From assembly GCF_005869845.1 (NCBI RefSeq), contig NZ_VAWF01000004.1:124001-188000 (forward strand): a stretch of 64,000 bases of DNA, read 5' to 3'. The notes under the pieces were generated by a model. That model made no database searches and was not told the DNA's origin. It was given only the letters and a program-made list of their open reading frames with translations. Made by a program: the position numbers and the translations under genes. Position 1 is the stretch's first letter; every line of letters begins with the position of its first letter. This stretch comes from Fodinibius saliphilus (GTDB taxonomy: Bacteria; Bacteroidota; Rhodothermia; Balneolales; Balneolaceae). Shown piece by piece: positions 55,947 to 64,000 of this stretch.

Positions 55947-58900
55947 ATGAATAAAAAAGTTATACAATGCGCTTTTATGATTGTGTTGCTACTTAGCACA
56001 CATTCAGCAGTAGCTCAATTTACCGTTACCGGAACCGTAACTGATGCCGAAAGTGAAGAACCTCTTATTGGGGTAAACATCTTTCATAAAGCTTCCCAAA
56101 AAGGTACTACTACTAATATAGATGGCGAGTTTAGCTTAGAACTACCGGGAGAATCAGCCGTTCTTCGTGTTACTTATGTAGGCTATATTACGCAAAAGGT
56201 AGAAGTAAGCACCTCTAACAATAGGCTCTCTATTTCATTAGCTCCCGATATTGCCAACCTAGAAGAAGTTGTTGTAACCGGTTTGGCTTCTACCGTAAAA
56301 CGAGAAAACTTAGCAAACGCCGTTACCTCTGTTGATGCGGAAGAGTTAGTAGGAGCCTCACCAAAGCAAACCCTGAGCTCAACACTATATGGAAAAATTC
56401 CAGGTGCTAATATTAGCTCTAACTCCGGCGCCCCGGGTGGAGGTATCTCTGTAAAATTACGCGGTGTTACTACTATTAACGGTTCTTCAGAACCACTTTA
56501 TATTGTGGATGGGGTTTATCTGAATAATGACGCTATTGCCAACGGTTCTAATGCCGTGACACAAGCAGCAGCCGGCGGTAGTTCTTCGAACCAGGATAAC
56601 CCTGTAAATAGGGTGGCCGATCTGAATCCAGATGAAATAAAAAGTATTGAAGTACTCAAAGGTGCGTCTGCAGCCGCCATTTACGGGCAACGAGCCTCCG
56701 GTGGTGTGGTTATTATTACAACCAAAAGAGGCAGTGGAGGGAAGGCCCAATTTAGTGCTACTCAGTCTATTGGCTTTACTACCATCCAGAAAAAGCTGGG
56801 ACAGCGCCAATTTACAGAAGCAACTGCTGACTCGACCTTCGGTCCTAAAGGAAAAGCGCTTTTTAATGAAGCCAAAGCCAACGATCGCTTCCTGGATTAT
56901 GAAGAACTCATGTATGGACAGGAAGGGGTACTCTCCAAAACCCAGGTCAGCAGTAGCTTTGGAAATGAATCTACTTCGATCTATGTGAGCGGAATGCTTC
57001 AAAATGATGAGGGTATTATTAAGACTACCGGTTATGAAAAGCAATCGATCCGGGCCAATGTGGACCATCAATTTACCGATAAATTTAATGTCTCCGTTTC
57101 CTCAAACTACATCCATTCGGAATCGAGACGTGGACTTACCGGTAACGACAATACCGGAACTACTTTTGGAGTTTCGATGGTAGCCACTCCAAATTTTGTT
57201 GATTTGCGCCCTAAAAATGGTGTATACCCTGCACATCCTTTTAATACGGCAAATCAACTGCAAACACGCGACCTATTTTCAAACAATGAGAACGTTAACC
57301 GTGTTTTGACTTCCGTTAAGGCTGAATATGACATTCTCCAAAAAGATGGAAATTACCTGACGCTCCAGTTCCAGGGCGGCGTTGACTTTTTTAGTCAAAA
57401 CAATAAACTGATCTTCCCAAGTGACCTTCAGTTCGAACGCATCAGCGCTCAACCGGGCACCCTGGTAGAAACCAATACCAACAACCTGAATACCAACACA
57501 TCATTAATGTTGGTTCATACCTACAGCCTTTCCGAAGATATGACACTGGTCTCGCAAGGTGGATATACTTCATTTAATAACGACCAGAACACCATTTCTA
57601 CTGTTGGTAGAGGTATTTTAGGTACCCAAACCAATGTAGATCAAACTGTAAGTATCACCAATAATCAAAACCGAGTATTCCAGCGAGATCGTGGATTCTT
57701 CATCCAGGAAGAGCTTAACTACGATGATACCTATATTGCCACTGTAGGATTACGTGGCGACAAATCGGATCGTAATGGAGATGTGAATCAGATATTTTAT
57801 TATCCCAAAGCATCATTCGCGTGGAATATTTCCAATATGGACTTTTGGGATGGCGATGGCCCCATCGACAATTTAAAATTCCGTACAGCATACGGACAAA
57901 CAGGAAACCTTTCTACCTTCGGAGCAAAGTTTACTTCGCTGGGCCCGTCTAACATAGGTGGATCTGGGGGAATATTAATCACCAATACACGGGGAACCGA
58001 TGATATTCAACCAGAGCGCCAGAAAGAACTGGAAGCCGGTTTTGATATCAGCGCATGGAAAGGAACAGCGAACCTAAGCGTTACCGTATACCAGAAAAAT
58101 ATTTCGGAACTACTTCTACAGCGCGAACTGGAACCATCTACCGGCTTTAGTTTTGAAAGCTTCAACGGAGGAGGATTACGCAACCGGGGAATTGAAGTCA
58201 GCCTGGACCTTACTCCCGTTCGCAGTAACAACCTCAATTGGAACTCCACATTCAACTTCTCCAAAAATGTTTCTGAGGTAACAGACCTCTCTGTTCCTGC
58301 CTTTGATGTAGGTGGTTTCGGAACATCACTGGGTGTTTATCGCATAGAAGAAGGGAAATCAGCTACACAAATTGTGGGTATTGATCCTGTCAAAGACAGC
58401 AACGGTAATTTTAGTGGAGAGATTACTACTAAAAAATTAGGTGATGGTGAGCCCGACTTTCAGCTTTCTTGGTATAACCAACTAAACATACTCAAGAATG
58501 TAGACTTCTCCTTTATGCTACACTGGAAAAAAGGAGGCGACGTTATCAACCTCACCGAACTCCTGTCGGACCTTAATGGTACCACCGCCGATTATGATGA
58601 TACCGATCTTACCTTCCCCGACTTTGTTAACGAAGCCGGTGGTATTACAGATGATACTAAGAACGGGGTAAAGCGTGCCAGTCTGCTGGGGGTTACTACC
58701 CGACAATTTGTTCAGGATGGGTCCTATCTTCGTATGAGAGAAATTGGGCTTTACTATAATGTTCCGGTTTCAACACTGGAAGGCATTAGTTCAGCTATAC
58801 GAGGGGTACGCTTTGGAGTATCTGCAACAAACTTGTTTACCATATCCCCCTATCGCAGCTATGATCCCGAAGTTTCCAACTTTGGTAACCAACCCATTGC

Positions 58901-58970
58901 TCAAGGTATTGAGGTGACACCTTATCCCTCAACCAAGCAGTACTACTTCCACTTTAATATCGATTTTTAA
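55947..58970 (+). CDS. SusC/RagA-family TonB-linked outer-membrane protein (pair 2)
   Basis: 1007 residues. Signal peptide ends near AVAQ. The N-terminal CarboxypepD_reg-like domain (GTVTDAESEEPLIGVNIFHK) and SusC plug (EVVVTGLASTVKRENLANAV, then SIEVLKGASAAAIYGQRASG) precede the barrel, whose last residues PSTKQYYFHFNIDF end in Phe. It is shorter than pair 1, and about 20 bp upstream of the SusD-2 gene. The gap before it (55718-55946) is very AT-rich and probably holds its promoter. Substrate unknown. Confidence 0.95.
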   Translation: MNKKVIQCAFMIVLLLSTHSAVAQFTVTGTVTDAESEEPLIGVNIFHKASQKGTTTNIDGEFSLELPGESAVLRVTYVGYITQKVEVSTSNNRLSISLAPDIANLEEVVVTGLASTVKRENLANAVTSVDAEELVGASPKQTLSSTLYGKIPGANISSNSGAPGGGISVKLRGVTTINGSSEPLYIVDGVYLNNDAIANGSNAVTQAAAGGSSSNQDNPVNRVADLNPDEIKSIEVLKGASAAAIYGQRASGGVVIITTKRGSGGKAQFSATQSIGFTTIQKKLGQRQFTEATADSTFGPKGKALFNEAKANDRFLDYEELMYGQEGVLSKTQVSSSFGNESTSIYVSGMLQNDEGIIKTTGYEKQSIRANVDHQFTDKFNVSVSSNYIHSESRRGLTGNDNTGTTFGVSMVATPNFVDLRPKNGVYPAHPFNTANQLQTRDLFSNNENVNRVLTSVKAEYDILQKDGNYLTLQFQGGVDFFSQNNKLIFPSDLQFERISAQPGTLVETNTNNLNTNTSLMLVHTYSLSEDMTLVSQGGYTSFNNDQNTISTVGRGILGTQTNVDQTVSITNNQNRVFQRDRGFFIQEELNYDDTYIATVGLRGDKSDRNGDVNQIFYYPKASFAWNISNMDFWDGDGPIDNLKFRTAYGQTGNLSTFGAKFTSLGPSNIGGSGGILITNTRGTDDIQPERQKELEAGFDISAWKGTANLSVTVYQKNISELLLQRELEPSTGFSFESFNGGGLRNRGIEVSLDLTPVRSNNLNWNSTFNFSKNVSEVTDLSVPAFDVGGFGTSLGVYRIEEGKSATQIVGIDPVKDSNGNFSGEITTKKLGDGEPDFQLSWYNQLNILKNVDFSFMLHWKKGGDVINLTELLSDLNGTTADYDDTDLTFPDFVNEAGGITDDTKNGVKRASLLGVTTRQFVQDGSYLRMREIGLYYNVPVSTLEGISSAIRGVRFGVSATNLFTISPYRSYDPEVSNFGNQPIAQGIEVTPYPSTKQYYFHFNIDF

Positions 58971-58989
58971 TTTATAAGCATTGACTATT

Positions 58990-60363
58990 ATGAACAATAT
59001 TAAACATCGTATATCGATCGCTTTTGTATTACTGCTTGCCTTGATTTTTGTAAGCTGTAATGTTGTAAACATTGAAGATCGTCCGGATCCGAATAACACG
59101 GCACTACAAACAGTAGTCGAAAATCCGAGCCCTTCTGAGATTAACACTCTTGTAACGGGTACTGAATCGAGCCTGAGAACCGACCTTCGTATCTACCACA
59201 TCAACGTTGGTATGATCGGTCGGGAAATGTATCGCTTTTTAGCAGCTGAACCACGCAACACCCAGGATCTGTTGGGCGGCGGTTCTTCTGAACTGGATGC
59301 CGGTTCTTTCTATACCACACGCCCCTGGGCAGCGTTCTATACCAGCATACGTAATGCCAATATTCTCATTGAATCAGTAAAAACCATTACTGACAACAAT
59401 GCAGTAAGTGAAGCACAACGAAACGGTATCTTTGGATTTGCCAAAACCATTAAGGCCTATCAATACCTTATGGCCCTAACGATGCATAACGAGAACGGGA
59501 TTCGTCAACAAAATCAAACGGATTTCTTCACTACTGGTCCATTATTGAGCAAAGCTGACAGCTATCAGCTGATTGCTGACCTTCTTGATGAAGCTGCTAC
59601 GCATCTTTCAAATGCCGGAAGTGAATTCTCTTTCCCTTTGTCAGATGGCTTTGCCGATTTTAACAGTCCTTCCACCTTTTTAGAGTTTAACCAAGCCCTG
59701 AGAGCACGGGTTGCCGTGTACCGCGGGAATTTCGACGATGCTCTGGGCTTTGTCAATAACTCATTTGTGGATGCCAGCGGAGATCTCGAAAATGGTGTAT
59801 ATCATATCTTTTCCACTGCAACTAATGATGTGACTAACCCATTGTTTTCAAATCCGCAATCCGGAGCCGGTGACAGTTACGTAGTTCACCCCTCATTTGT
59901 AGCGGATGCCGAAAGTGGAGACAACCGGGTAGTTGGCAATAAAGCCATTTTGCGCGTAGATGATAACGGCGACGTAAACACTGCTAGCCTTGATGGGCTT
60001 TCCAGTGATTATGGCCTGTTTGTTTACAAAACCCAAACATCCCCAATGCCAATTATCAGAAATGCGGAATTGCTTCTTATTCGTGCAGAAGCCAACATCA
60101 ACGGAAGTTCTCCTGATTTGGCTGCTGCAGAAGATGATATTAATATAATTCGCAATGCAGCAGGACTATCTGACTACGGTGGAGCTCAAACACAACAAGC
60201 TCTCGAAGATGAAATGCTGCGTCAGCGGCGATACGAACTATTCTTCGAAGGGCACCGCTGGGTGGATATGCGTCGGTACAATCGGTTGGGGAATCTACCA
60301 CTCGACCGTTCCGGTGATAACGTCTGGGCATCATTTCCGATACCGGAAAGTGAAAACCTATAA
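58990..60363 (+). CDS. SusD/RagB-family outer-membrane lipoprotein (pair 2)
   Basis: About 457 residues. The ATG at 58990 begins a signal peptide with lipobox IFVSC. Characteristic blocks: GFAKTIKAYQYLMALTMHNENG, IRNAELLLIRAEANI, DINIIRNAAGLSDYGG, and ELFFEGHRWVDMRRYNRLG near the C-terminus. A TTG at 58981 would add three residues. It is followed by a strong terminator, so the pair forms a two-gene unit. No glycan-degrading genes are around it. Confidence 0.94.
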   Translation: MNNIKHRISIAFVLLLALIFVSCNVVNIEDRPDPNNTALQTVVENPSPSEINTLVTGTESSLRTDLRIYHINVGMIGREMYRFLAAEPRNTQDLLGGGSSELDAGSFYTTRPWAAFYTSIRNANILIESVKTITDNNAVSEAQRNGIFGFAKTIKAYQYLMALTMHNENGIRQQNQTDFFTTGPLLSKADSYQLIADLLDEAATHLSNAGSEFSFPLSDGFADFNSPSTFLEFNQALRARVAVYRGNFDDALGFVNNSFVDASGDLENGVYHIFSTATNDVTNPLFSNPQSGAGDSYVVHPSFVADAESGDNRVVGNKAILRVDDNGDVNTASLDGLSSDYGLFVYKTQTSPMPIIRNAELLLIRAEANINGSSPDLAAAEDDINIIRNAAGLSDYGGAQTQQALEDEMLRQRRYELFFEGHRWVDMRRYNRLGNLPLDRSGDNVWASFPIPESENL

Positions 60364-60388
60364 CACCTATATTTAAAACTATCATCAG

Positions 60389-60420
60389 GCCGGAGCTAAT
60401 CACTCCGGCTTTTTTTATTT
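60389..60420 (+). terminator. Intrinsic terminator after SusD-2
   Basis: GCCGGAG at 60389-60395 and CTCCGGC at 60403-60409 form the stem, followed by TTTTTTTATTTTT. Confidence 0.92.
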
Positions 60421-60486
60421 TTACCCCTACCCACTGTTTTTGTATTTTAGCGGCTCATTTTAAGTGACGAACAGATTATCAACCAA

Positions 60487-61689
60487 ATGACATACGATTT
60501 TCTTATTGTCGGTGCAGGTATCGTCGGGCTCTCAACAGCCTATAAATTATCTGAACGTTTTCCAGATACTAATATACTGGTCCTTGAAAAAGAAGATGAA
60601 GTAGCGGCCCACCAAACCGGAAACAACTCGGGGGTTATTCACTCCGGTATCTACTACGACCCCAATAGCTATCGTGCAAAAAACTGTGTCGAAGGCCGTC
60701 ACCAGCTGGTTGATTTTTGTGAAAAACATGGGGTTGATTATGAAATTTGCGGCAAAGTTATTGTTGCTACTGAGGAAGAAGATATCTCCCGTCTGAACGG
60801 TATTTTCGAGACCGGTAAAATAAACGGCATTGAAGGAATCAAAAAAATTGGGCCCAAAGAACTTAATGACATAGAACCCTACACCACCGGTGTAAAAGCA
60901 ATCCATGTGCCATGCTCCGGCATCGTCGATTATATTGGCGTTTGTAAGAAGCTGAGTGATCTTATAGAAGAACGAGGTCATACCGTGGCTTGCGGCAAAG
61001 AAGTAAAAAAAATTAGTAACAATGGCAAAAACCTGTCTGTGCTAACCAATTGTGGCACCTTTAATAGCCGCTACCTCATTAACTGTGCCGGCTTGTATAG
61101 TGATCATGTTGCTGAGTCTGCAGGGGTATTCCCTGACATTCAAATTGTGCCTTTTCGCGGGGAATACTTTGAATTAAAACCGGAGGCCAAGCACTTTGTA
61201 AACGGTCTTATCTATCCTATGCCAAATCCTGCATTCCCATTTTTAGGAGTACATTTTACCAAGATGGTGAATGGGGCTATTGAATGTGGACCCAATGCCG
61301 TATTCGCTTTTGAACGAGAAGGCTATGATAAAATCTCTTTTGACCTGGAAGAAACAATTGAAACCCTGAATTTTCCCGGCTTTTGGAAGCTTGCAAAAAA
61401 GCACTGGAAAATGGGTCTTGACGAATGGTATCGCTCTTTTTCAAAGAAAGCATTTGTGAAAGGGTTACAAAAACTGATCCCTGCTATTCAACCTCAACAT
61501 TTAAAACCTTCTCCTTCAGGAGTTCGGGCGATGGCTTTGAAACCGAATGGCGAAATCCTTGATGATTTCCATTATGAGGCCACCGAAAATGAGATCCATG
61601 TTCTTAATGCTCCCAGTCCGGCCGCTACTGCGGGCCTGGCCATTGGTGATGAAATCGTGAAACGGGCAGAAGACTCTTTTTCACTTTAG
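60487..61689 (+). CDS. lhgO: L-2-hydroxyglutarate oxidase/dehydrogenase
   Basis: 400-residue FAD enzyme of the DAO family. FAD site: FLIVGAGIVGLSTAYKLSER; the family block is HQTGNNSGVIHSGIYYDPNS; substrate-side PFRGEYFEL and the C-terminal APSPAATAGLAIGDEIV. It oxidises L-2-hydroxyglutarate to 2-oxoglutarate and passes electrons to the quinone pool in E. coli. It is followed by a gene for a likely D-2-hydroxyglutarate dehydrogenase on the same strand, 247 bp downstream. The gap shows no obvious terminator. Confidence 0.94.
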   Translation: MTYDFLIVGAGIVGLSTAYKLSERFPDTNILVLEKEDEVAAHQTGNNSGVIHSGIYYDPNSYRAKNCVEGRHQLVDFCEKHGVDYEICGKVIVATEEEDISRLNGIFETGKINGIEGIKKIGPKELNDIEPYTTGVKAIHVPCSGIVDYIGVCKKLSDLIEERGHTVACGKEVKKISNNGKNLSVLTNCGTFNSRYLINCAGLYSDHVAESAGVFPDIQIVPFRGEYFELKPEAKHFVNGLIYPMPNPAFPFLGVHFTKMVNGAIECGPNAVFAFEREGYDKISFDLEETIETLNFPGFWKLAKKHWKMGLDEWYRSFSKKAFVKGLQKLIPAIQPQHLKPSPSGVRAMALKPNGEILDDFHYEATENEIHVLNAPSPAATAGLAIGDEIVKRAEDSFSL

Positions 61690-61936
61690 TTTTTAAGCGA
61701 CACAGTTGCAGAGTAACACAGACAACTAGCCGATTAACATATATTATATTAGTGACCTTTTAATAAAGACACGCTACTGGGTTATTTTACATATAATTGT
61801 TCACTTTACAGCTTTTCTGTGACCCACCCTACATAACAATTCTTGTCATGCTGATCTTGTTTCACCATCTTTGCAGGTATAGATTAATGAAGTGCGATCT
61901 CATATCGGCTTCACAACTACATCAACAGCCAGATTT

Positions 61937-64000
61937 ATGGAGCAAGACCTGCATATTGTAACGGATGAACAAACGCGGCGACTGTATGCTACCGACGCTT
62001 CCAGCTATGAAGAGTTGCCTCAAAGTGTCGCTTTCCCTACCTCAATAACCGATATTGCTGCAATAGTCAAACATGCCCGAGACCATGGGGTAAGTATCAC
62101 TGCGCGTGGGGCAGGGACCAGCCTCGCAGGCCAGACTACCGGCCCCGGCATTGTTATGGATGTTGGCCGCAATATGAATGAAATAATTGAGATCAATCCC
62201 CAAAAAAAGCAGGCTACCGTACAACCCGGTGTGATACGAGATTCCTTAAACCGAACGACTGACAAACATAACCTTCTTTTCGGTCCGGATACTGCTACTA
62301 CCAACCGCTGTATGATTGGCGGCATGATTGGGAATAATTCTTGTGGTATCTTTTCTATTAAGCACAACACTACGCGCGAACATATTATTGAAATTAATGC
62401 GGTGCTAAGTGATGGATCTCGGGCTACCTTTAAACCGCTGACACCGGAAGAGCTAGAGAAAAAAAAGCAGCTTGATACCCTTGAAGGGGAGATCTATCGT
62501 GGGATTACAGCCCTGGTTGAAAACCACCGGGATGAGATTCTTGCCAGCTACCCACATCCCGATATTAGGCGGCGTAATACCGGCTATGCACTCGATCGTT
62601 TGTGCGAAATGCAGCCGTTTGTAGAAGATGGACGCCCGTTCAATATGGCTGAATTATTATGTGGCAGCGAAGGCACCCTGGCCATGACCGGTTCCGCAAC
62701 AGTGAACTTAGTAGAAAAGGACCCAGAATCAGTTATCGTGGTTCCACATTTCTCTACCATTCGTAAAGCTTTGGAAGCTACTGTAGAAGCGGTAAAAATG
62801 GAACCGGCTGCTGCTGAACTGGTTGACCATATTATTTTAGATGCCACCAAAGAAAATATTGAACAGCGGAAGAACCGGTTTTTCCTCGAAGGGGAACCAC
62901 ACTGTATTTTAATCATCCAGTTTGATGGGCACAACCAACAAGCGCTTGTGAACAAAGCCAAAAAATTGGCAACACGACTAACCCAATTAGAACTTAGTGA
63001 CTCAACACCTATCATCACTGATGAAAAGAGAAAAGAACGTGTTTGGAACTTGCGTAAAGCCGGACTTGGGCTACTGATGGGACTAGGCTCAAAAGGAAGA
63101 ACCCCCACTTTTTGTGAGGATACGGCCGTGCGCGTCCCTGACCTACCTGACTATATTGATGACTTCCAACAAATCCTGGATAACCATAACACAGACTGTG
63201 TTTTCTATGCCCATGCTTCTGTAGGAGAACTGCATTTGCGACCTGTTATTAACTTGCAAGATCCTGAGGGCATACAAAAAATGAAAAGTATGGCCGGTGA
63301 TATTGCCGAATTGGTCCGCAGCTATCGTGGCTCCCTTTCCGGCGAACACGGTGATGGTCGCGCCCGTGCCCCCTATATTGAAAAAGTGCTCGGCTCCGAG
63401 ATGATGCCATTACTAAAGCAAGTTAAGCAGATATGGGATCCGGAAAATATCTTTAACCCCGGAAAAATCACCAATCCCAAACCACTAGAAGAAGATCTGC
63501 GCTACTCTCCTTCTTATGAGCGCCCCAATCCCGATACCCATTTCAACTGGCGAAAAGAGGGGAGCTTTGGGCATGCCCTGGAACTCTGTAATGGGGCCGG
63601 CGTTTGCCGTAAACTTGCTGATAGCGGCGGCACCATGTGTCCCAGTTATATGGCTACTAAAGAGGAGAAAGATACCACCCGTGGACGTGCAAACTTATTC
63701 AGACAGCTTTTTGCTGGAAAAAAACAGGACGCCTTTAGCTCTGACGAGCTCAAAGATGCTCTCGATCTATGTCTAAGTTGCAAAGCCTGCAAGAGTGAAT
63801 GTCCTGCTAATGTCGATATGGCCAGGATGAAAGCAGAGTTTACCCAGGGCTGGCACGAAAAGCACGGCATTGACTTGGAAGAGCGTTTCTTTGGCCAGGC
63901 AGCCAAACTATACCCCATGGCCAGTTACTTTCCGAAGGTATCGAACTGGTTCATGAGCCAACCCGTAATCAAAGAATTACTTGAGCAATTTCTGGGAATC
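61937..64000 (+). CDS. YdiJ-like FAD/Fe-S 2-hydroxyacid dehydrogenase (partial, C-terminus off the right edge)
   Basis: 688 residues are visible out of roughly 1000. Domains in order: a PCMH-type FAD domain (VSITARGAGTSLAGQTTGPG, about 50-120), the FAD-linked oxidase C-terminal domain with SGEHGDGRARAPYIEKVLG (about 470), then Fe-S modules: LCNGAGVCRKLADSGGTMCP and LCLSCKACKSECPANVDMAR. This layout matches bacterial YdiJ, a D-2-hydroxyglutarate dehydrogenase, with D-lactate dehydrogenases as the main alternative. The start ATG at 61937 is preferred; a GTG at 61892 in frame could add 15 residues. It neighbours lhgO, so both enantiomers may be handled here. Confidence 0.92.
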   Translation, partial: MEQDLHIVTDEQTRRLYATDASSYEELPQSVAFPTSITDIAAIVKHARDHGVSITARGAGTSLAGQTTGPGIVMDVGRNMNEIIEINPQKKQATVQPGVIRDSLNRTTDKHNLLFGPDTATTNRCMIGGMIGNNSCGIFSIKHNTTREHIIEINAVLSDGSRATFKPLTPEELEKKKQLDTLEGEIYRGITALVENHRDEILASYPHPDIRRRNTGYALDRLCEMQPFVEDGRPFNMAELLCGSEGTLAMTGSATVNLVEKDPESVIVVPHFSTIRKALEATVEAVKMEPAAAELVDHIILDATKENIEQRKNRFFLEGEPHCILIIQFDGHNQQALVNKAKKLATRLTQLELSDSTPIITDEKRKERVWNLRKAGLGLLMGLGSKGRTPTFCEDTAVRVPDLPDYIDDFQQILDNHNTDCVFYAHASVGELHLRPVINLQDPEGIQKMKSMAGDIAELVRSYRGSLSGEHGDGRARAPYIEKVLGSEMMPLLKQVKQIWDPENIFNPGKITNPKPLEEDLRYSPSYERPNPDTHFNWRKEGSFGHALELCNGAGVCRKLADSGGTMCPSYMATKEEKDTTRGRANLFRQLFAGKKQDAFSSDELKDALDLCLSCKACKSECPANVDMARMKAEFTQGWHEKHGIDLEERFFGQAAKLYPMASYFPKVSNWFMSQPVIKELLEQFLGI

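Noticed and set aside
1-64000. CRISPR array, prophage, insertion sequence, tRNA or rRNA
   Set aside because: I saw no regularly spaced repeats, transposase or phage genes, or tRNA-like arms in the gaps. A tRNA or covariance-model scan has not been run.

Overview
The window looks like chromosome of a Gram-negative, aerobic member of the Bacteroidota/Balneolota side of the tree; Balneolota is my best guess from gene content, not a proven assignment. The clues are two SusC/SusD outer-membrane pairs, a further TonB-dependent receptor with a carboxypeptidase-like N-terminal plug extension, a GldC-family protein, a scpB-pseudouridine synthase pair, and a split pntAA/pntAB/pntB transhydrogenase. The DNA is moderately AT-rich and gene-dense. 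I see no rRNA, tRNA, insertion sequence, prophage or CRISPR array. Genes are cut at both edges: a GntR regulator on the left and a 2-hydroxyacid dehydrogenase on the right.

Left part (1-14.3 kb): a GntR regulator with a palindrome upstream; a CHASE2-adenylate cyclase followed closely by an SH3/M48 metalloprotease; then a leftward cluster from 14.2 to 4.2 kb. The cluster holds a GbsR/MarR-type regulator, an exported alpha/beta hydrolase, a FabG-like SDR, a KAS III-like enzyme, a sodium:solute symporter, an acyl-CoA synthetase, a second alpha/beta hydrolase and a TonB-dependent receptor. Three near-identical 16-bp inverted repeats (TTTGAAAnnTTYCAAA) lie exactly at its control points: before the regulator, before the first hydrolase and before the receptor. 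The KAS III-like enzyme keeps its cysteine but lacks the usual His and Asn. I read this as one regulated uptake and acyl-metabolism system of unknown substrate, and it is the best candidate here for an undescribed system.

Middle (14.5-36.6 kb): mostly housekeeping and oxidative metabolism. It holds mutS, a YihY/BrkB membrane protein with a 3-methyladenine glycosylase, a DUF4168 exported protein, a cobalamin-binding-like protein with an SDR and a Nudix hydrolase, a DJ-1/PfpI protein, a sorbosone-dehydrogenase-like lipoprotein with DoxX and a zinc alcohol dehydrogenase, an isocitrate dehydrogenase-family enzyme, a phosphoesterase, a TPR protein, an alpha/beta hydrolase, the scpB/pseudouridine synthase pair and priA. 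Also here is an overlapping pair of a GCS2-like ligase fused to CBS domains and an aspartoacylase-like deacylase, the second most interesting locus.

Right part (36.7-64 kb): SusC/SusD pair 1, comM, DUF4342, trxB, pntAA-pntAB-pntB, an MFS transporter, nth with an unusual cysteine spacing, a MEMO1/AmrB protein with an N-terminal extension, gldC, a carboxypeptidase-regulatory lipoprotein, ahcY, a TlpA-like lipoprotein, SusC/SusD pair 2, and two adjacent flavoenzymes that probably oxidise L- and D-2-hydroxyglutarate (lhgO and a YdiJ-like FAD/Fe-S protein).
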